Position numbers and translations under genes: made by a program. The notes beneath the pieces were generated by a model. The model worked only from the letters and a program-made list of their open reading frames with translations. It ran no database searches and was not told the origin of the DNA. A DNA stretch of 5,805 bases from Ruminococcus sp. (GTDB taxonomy: Bacteria; Bacillota; Clostridia; Oscillospirales; Ruminococcaceae), in assembly GCF_019417665.1 (NCBI RefSeq), contig NZ_DXUU01000092.1, positions 1-5,805 on the forward strand, written 5' to 3'. Positions 3,150-5,805 of this stretch are shown here, one piece after another. Each line of letters begins with the position of its first letter. Position 1 is the stretch's first letter.

Positions 3150-5805
3150 ATGACTAAAAAGTTAACACGCACATTAGCCGGAGTCGTGTCCCTCATGTTT
3201 GTTGGACAAATTATGGTATTTGGTGACGGCGCATCTCAAGGCATTCTGCATGCGGATACTATCGCTTCTGCAGCAGAAGCAATTGAAGGCATGAAAAATG
3301 CTGATCAGTTGGCGGAAGAATTTGAAGAAGCGACAAAGGGACTTGGCGAGGTAGATTACTTTGAGCTGCCGGAATCGGTTGAGCAGAATATCATGACGTA
3401 TAGCAGCCGAACAGAAGCACAGGTTGAAGCTGAAACTGAGTCTGCATCTGATTTTACATGGGATTTCACTGCAAAATCATATATTCAGTATTTGAAAGAA
3501 TTAACAAGTGTTCAGGATGCGTCTACCTTAACCATTACTGGTAAAGTGCAGAAAGGTACAGTAAACGGTCTTACTGCTTCCGATAATACACCGATTTATG
3601 TACGCATTTTTGACGGAGATTGGAATGAAATTGAAAGCTGGGAGGTTTCCGAAGGCGAAGAATACACTGCAACTGTGAATGGCTCCGGCGTGCATCATGT
3701 CAAGTTTGAGTGCGATGGTTATCTGCCGTTTTATCTGAAGGACTTCGGGACAGGTTCATTTCAGATTGGTTCCGGCGATTCACTGGATACGGTAACACTT
3801 GTTCCCGGCGATACGACATGGAATGAGGACAATGCAAACCAATGGAGTGATGATGTAATCAATGCTGCCGATTCAGCATATGTGCAAAGCTGTTTAGGAG
3901 CCACTCGCGGTGATAGCGATTTTAATCCAAGTATGGATGCTGATGGCGATAATGTCATAAGCCAGGCGGATTTGGATGCATTCTGTGATTTTTATAATAG
4001 TCTTGACGACGATGAATATTATGAACTTCCGCAGAGTGTCCAGAATCTTGATATCAATCTGGACGGAGTTATCAACGATACGGATTATGAGCTTTTGGAA
4101 GCTTCAGGTGCAAGTGGAGAAGAACTGGCTGCATTCAGAATGGAAGTTGACTCAGCAAGAACGGTGGATTCATGGGTTTATATATACAACCATGAGTTTA
4201 CAGGTGACGCAATCGTTAATAAAGATGATTACAACGATGGGATTAATCAAATTAATGCAGCTGCACAGAAACGCGGACGTTCTGATAATTACTACGAGTA
4301 CATGGACAAAGATGACAGTGGAACGATTGAAAACAGCGATGTTGCATGGTTTTCGGCAGCATATGAGCAATCTGGTGATCTGGACTGGGATCATGCATTC
4401 AAGAGAAATCTGACAATGCTGTCAGGCGGTATGTTCCCCTACAGCTTCAATCTTCATGACACAAATTTCGACATGAACGGCTGTGTTCTTTATGTTGCAG
4501 ACTGTATGTCATTCAATACAGATATGCCGCAGTTCTGGTCTGATCATGGAGCAACACTGGATATCAACGGCGGTCTGCTGATGGTTGAAAATAACCTGGT
4601 ATTCCGTACAGCATCTCCTGATGGATGGAGTGGAACAACGGGGCAGCTAATGGATCTGAACAATGGTACTGTCATAATTGGCAACTGCTTTGATTTCGGT
4701 CAGGCAAACTGCTATGACACAATTGAAATGACCAATAGCGATGATACCTTGATGGTCGGCGGAAACTGGACGTATATCACACTTCAGGATATGGAAGGCA
4801 AATGGACAGCCGGAAATATTTGGTTCCTCGGACCAACATGGGAAGTAAACGAAGCTTCCGGCGATAAGTCTATCTATTCTTCTGGTACACAGACAATTTA
4901 TTTTGGCTATGCAGGCGGCAAACAGACTGTTCTTTGGGACAACTGTGAAACCTACATTAACAATGAAGATGGTTCGCTGAATACAGAGCGCACGTTTAAT
5001 TTTGGCTATGTGGATGAAGAAGGTTATTGCCTGGGTATTTATTTCCTGAATGATTTCACAGAAGAAAACTACTGGTTCAGACCATGGTTCCGCCCGTATG
5101 ATATTCCCGATTACACCCTCTACCGTAAGGGTTGGGAAATCGGTGACGGCGTACATATTGCAACCGGTAACTATACCAAGTCATTTACAGATTTGAGTGT
5201 AACCTCTCCTGGTGTCACCTCTGATTTTGTTAGAACCTACAACTCTATGAGCGATGAAGAAGGCAGCTTTGGTATTGGCTGGGATTTCAACATCGATGTG
5301 AGCAAGATTGTAATTCCGGCACAGGGTTACTATCAGGTAGTTCTTCCAGATGGCTCTAACACCACATTCAAGGATGATGGAAATGGCGGCTTTGAGTGCC
5401 TGAACGCCCACAGCACCATGACAAAGTCCGGCAATGAATACACCATCACAAATGCAGCGCAGTCTCAGTATCATTTCAATGCAGATGGTGAATTGGATTG
5501 GGTCAAGGATGCAGAGGGAAATATTCTAACCATCTCTTCCATGTCCAACAACCAGAGAATTGTAACAGATTCTACAGGCAGAACTTACACGATTACTTAC
5601 AATGGCAATAGCGAGCATTCTCGCATTACAAAAATAGAAGATACGATAGCAAAACGTATTGTCACTTACGAATACAACAGTGATTTCCAGTTGGTATCTG
5701 CAACCAGCGTGTCCGGCGGTACAGAATACTATGAGTATGACGGGAACGGTAGACTTTGTAAAATTACAAACTGCTACGATGAAATGACAGACCAGATAGT
5801 GTATA
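3150..5805 (+). CDS. large secreted Rhs/YD-repeat protein with dockerin-like EF-hand loops (3' end outside window)
   Basis: The frame stays open for 885 codons to the window edge, so the C-terminus is missing. Residues 1-24 look like a Sec signal peptide: MTKKLTR, then a hydrophobic TLAGVVSLMFVGQIMVF. An acidic helical linker follows (about 40-100), then a Thr/Val-rich beta-sandwich-like part (about 122-218). Five EF-hand/dockerin-like loops lie at 230-397; the clearest are D263-D274, D301-D312 and D386-D397. Residues about 440-560 show solenoid-like repeats. From 665 the sequence GDGVHIATGNY opens a DUF6531-like Rhs entry domain, with RTYNS and FGIGWDF further on, followed by YD-type repeats such as YYEYDGNGRL (860-869). 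Proteins of this class form large extracellular beta-cages, and many carry a variable toxin or enzyme at the C-terminus; that part cannot be seen here. The gene follows agrDB after a terminator with its own ribosome binding site. Inference: a surface-attached or secreted effector, possibly under quorum control. WapA-like toxin or Ca-dependent adhesin are both possible. Confidence 0.85.
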   Translation, partial: MTKKLTRTLAGVVSLMFVGQIMVFGDGASQGILHADTIASAAEAIEGMKNADQLAEEFEEATKGLGEVDYFELPESVEQNIMTYSSRTEAQVEAETESASDFTWDFTAKSYIQYLKELTSVQDASTLTITGKVQKGTVNGLTASDNTPIYVRIFDGDWNEIESWEVSEGEEYTATVNGSGVHHVKFECDGYLPFYLKDFGTGSFQIGSGDSLDTVTLVPGDTTWNEDNANQWSDDVINAADSAYVQSCLGATRGDSDFNPSMDADGDNVISQADLDAFCDFYNSLDDDEYYELPQSVQNLDINLDGVINDTDYELLEASGASGEELAAFRMEVDSARTVDSWVYIYNHEFTGDAIVNKDDYNDGINQINAAAQKRGRSDNYYEYMDKDDSGTIENSDVAWFSAAYEQSGDLDWDHAFKRNLTMLSGGMFPYSFNLHDTNFDMNGCVLYVADCMSFNTDMPQFWSDHGATLDINGGLLMVENNLVFRTASPDGWSGTTGQLMDLNNGTVIIGNCFDFGQANCYDTIEMTNSDDTLMVGGNWTYITLQDMEGKWTAGNIWFLGPTWEVNEASGDKSIYSSGTQTIYFGYAGGKQTVLWDNCETYINNEDGSLNTERTFNFGYVDEEGYCLGIYFLNDFTEENYWFRPWFRPYDIPDYTLYRKGWEIGDGVHIATGNYTKSFTDLSVTSPGVTSDFVRTYNSMSDEEGSFGIGWDFNIDVSKIVIPAQGYYQVVLPDGSNTTFKDDGNGGFECLNAHSTMTKSGNEYTITNAAQSQYHFNADGELDWVKDAEGNILTISSMSNNQRIVTDSTGRTYTITYNGNSEHSRITKIEDTIAKRIVTYEYNSDFQLVSATSVSGGTEYYEYDGNGRLCKITNCYDEMTDQIVY
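3837..4340 (+). repeat. five EF-hand/dockerin-like calcium loops within the Rhs protein
   Basis: Loops are recognised by the D-x-[DN]-x-[DS]-G-x-[IV]-x-x-x-D pattern, numbered in the protein. Loop 1 is N230-D241 (degenerate start, then DDVINAAD). Loop 2 is D263-D274 (DADGDNVISQAD). Loop 3 is D301-D312 (DINLDGVINDTD). Loop 4 is E349-D360 (degenerate, ending DAIVNKDD). Loop 5 is D386-D397 (DKDDSGTIENSD). First-position spacing is 33, 38, 48 and 37 residues. A standard type I dockerin has only two such loops. Known function: Ca2+ binding and folding, and in cellulosomes cohesin docking. Here docking is not shown; a structural calcium role is equally possible. Confidence 0.75.
4470..4769 (+). repeat. 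solenoid-like degenerate repeats within the Rhs protein
   Basis: A pattern of the form [FLM]-D-x-N-G-x-x-x-V-x-x-x-x-x-F recurs. It starts at D441 (DMNGCVLYV), D471 (DINGGLLMV) and D502 (DLNNGTVII), giving 30- and 31-residue steps. A weaker copy is at E526, ending in TLMVGGN. Each is followed by an aromatic strand. This suggests a parallel beta-helix or similar stacked-strand fold between the EF-hand region and the Rhs domain. The repeat is seen directly; the fold is inferred. Confidence 0.5.

Noticed and set aside
3976..4413. 145-codon open frame on the plus strand
   Set aside because: A different frame inside the EF-hand region of the Rhs gene. The in-frame translation has canonical calcium loops, so this one is a shadow.
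4647..5156. 169-codon open frame on the minus strand
   Set aside because: It lies wholly antisense to the Rhs gene, whose frame shows clear domains. No ribosome binding site or promoter was seen and the translation has no recognisable motif.
1..5805. CRISPR arrays, insertion sequences, tRNA or rRNA genes
   Set aside because: No regularly spaced repeats, transposase motifs, terminal inverted repeats or structured RNA genes were seen by eye on either strand. The only direct repeats of note are the two operator boxes.

Overview
The window looks like a low-to-moderate G+C Gram-positive anaerobe of the class Clostridia, probably from the gut or rumen group (Lachnospiraceae/Oscillospiraceae type). 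The reasons are a complete agr-type cyclic-peptide quorum-sensing locus, strong AGGAGG ribosome binding sites, extended -10 promoters, and a secreted protein that combines dockerin-like EF-hand loops with Rhs/YD sequence. The exact genus cannot be read from the sequence. All genes are on the + strand.

Layout. Positions 1-131 hold a leader with a good promoter. Positions 132-863 encode a LytTR-family response regulator (AgrA type), and 860-2152 a polytopic GHKL histidine kinase (AgrC type) that overlaps it by 4 nt. A perfect 10-bp terminator hairpin follows at 2157-2188. Next comes a regulatory region at 2189-2300 with two 9-bp direct repeats exactly 21 bp apart and a sigma-A type promoter. 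It drives agrD (2301-2450, a 49-aa autoinducer precursor) and agrB (2450-3037, the membrane peptidase that processes it). The agrD stop and agrB start overlap as TGATG. A second hairpin terminator lies at 3042-3092. From 3150 to the window end runs one very long open frame: 885 codons without a stop, cut by the window. It encodes a secreted protein with a signal peptide, a beta-sandwich-like region, five EF-hand/dockerin-like loops, a beta-solenoid-like repeat region and the start of an Rhs domain (DUF6531-like plus YD repeats).

Inferred working of the locus. AgrB trims and cyclises AgrD into a thiolactone peptide, predicted ring Cys-Ala-Trp-Trp-Asp. The kinase senses the peptide outside the cell and phosphorylates the LytTR regulator at Asp56. 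The regulator then binds the 21-bp-phased repeats upstream of agrDB, closing a positive loop. The gene order (regulator, kinase, D, B in two transcription units) is the reverse of the classical staphylococcal agrBDCA. The large secreted Rhs protein directly downstream is the most obvious candidate effector. Its leader shares a 10-nt string with the agrDB operator spacer, but the regulatory link is not proven by the sequence.
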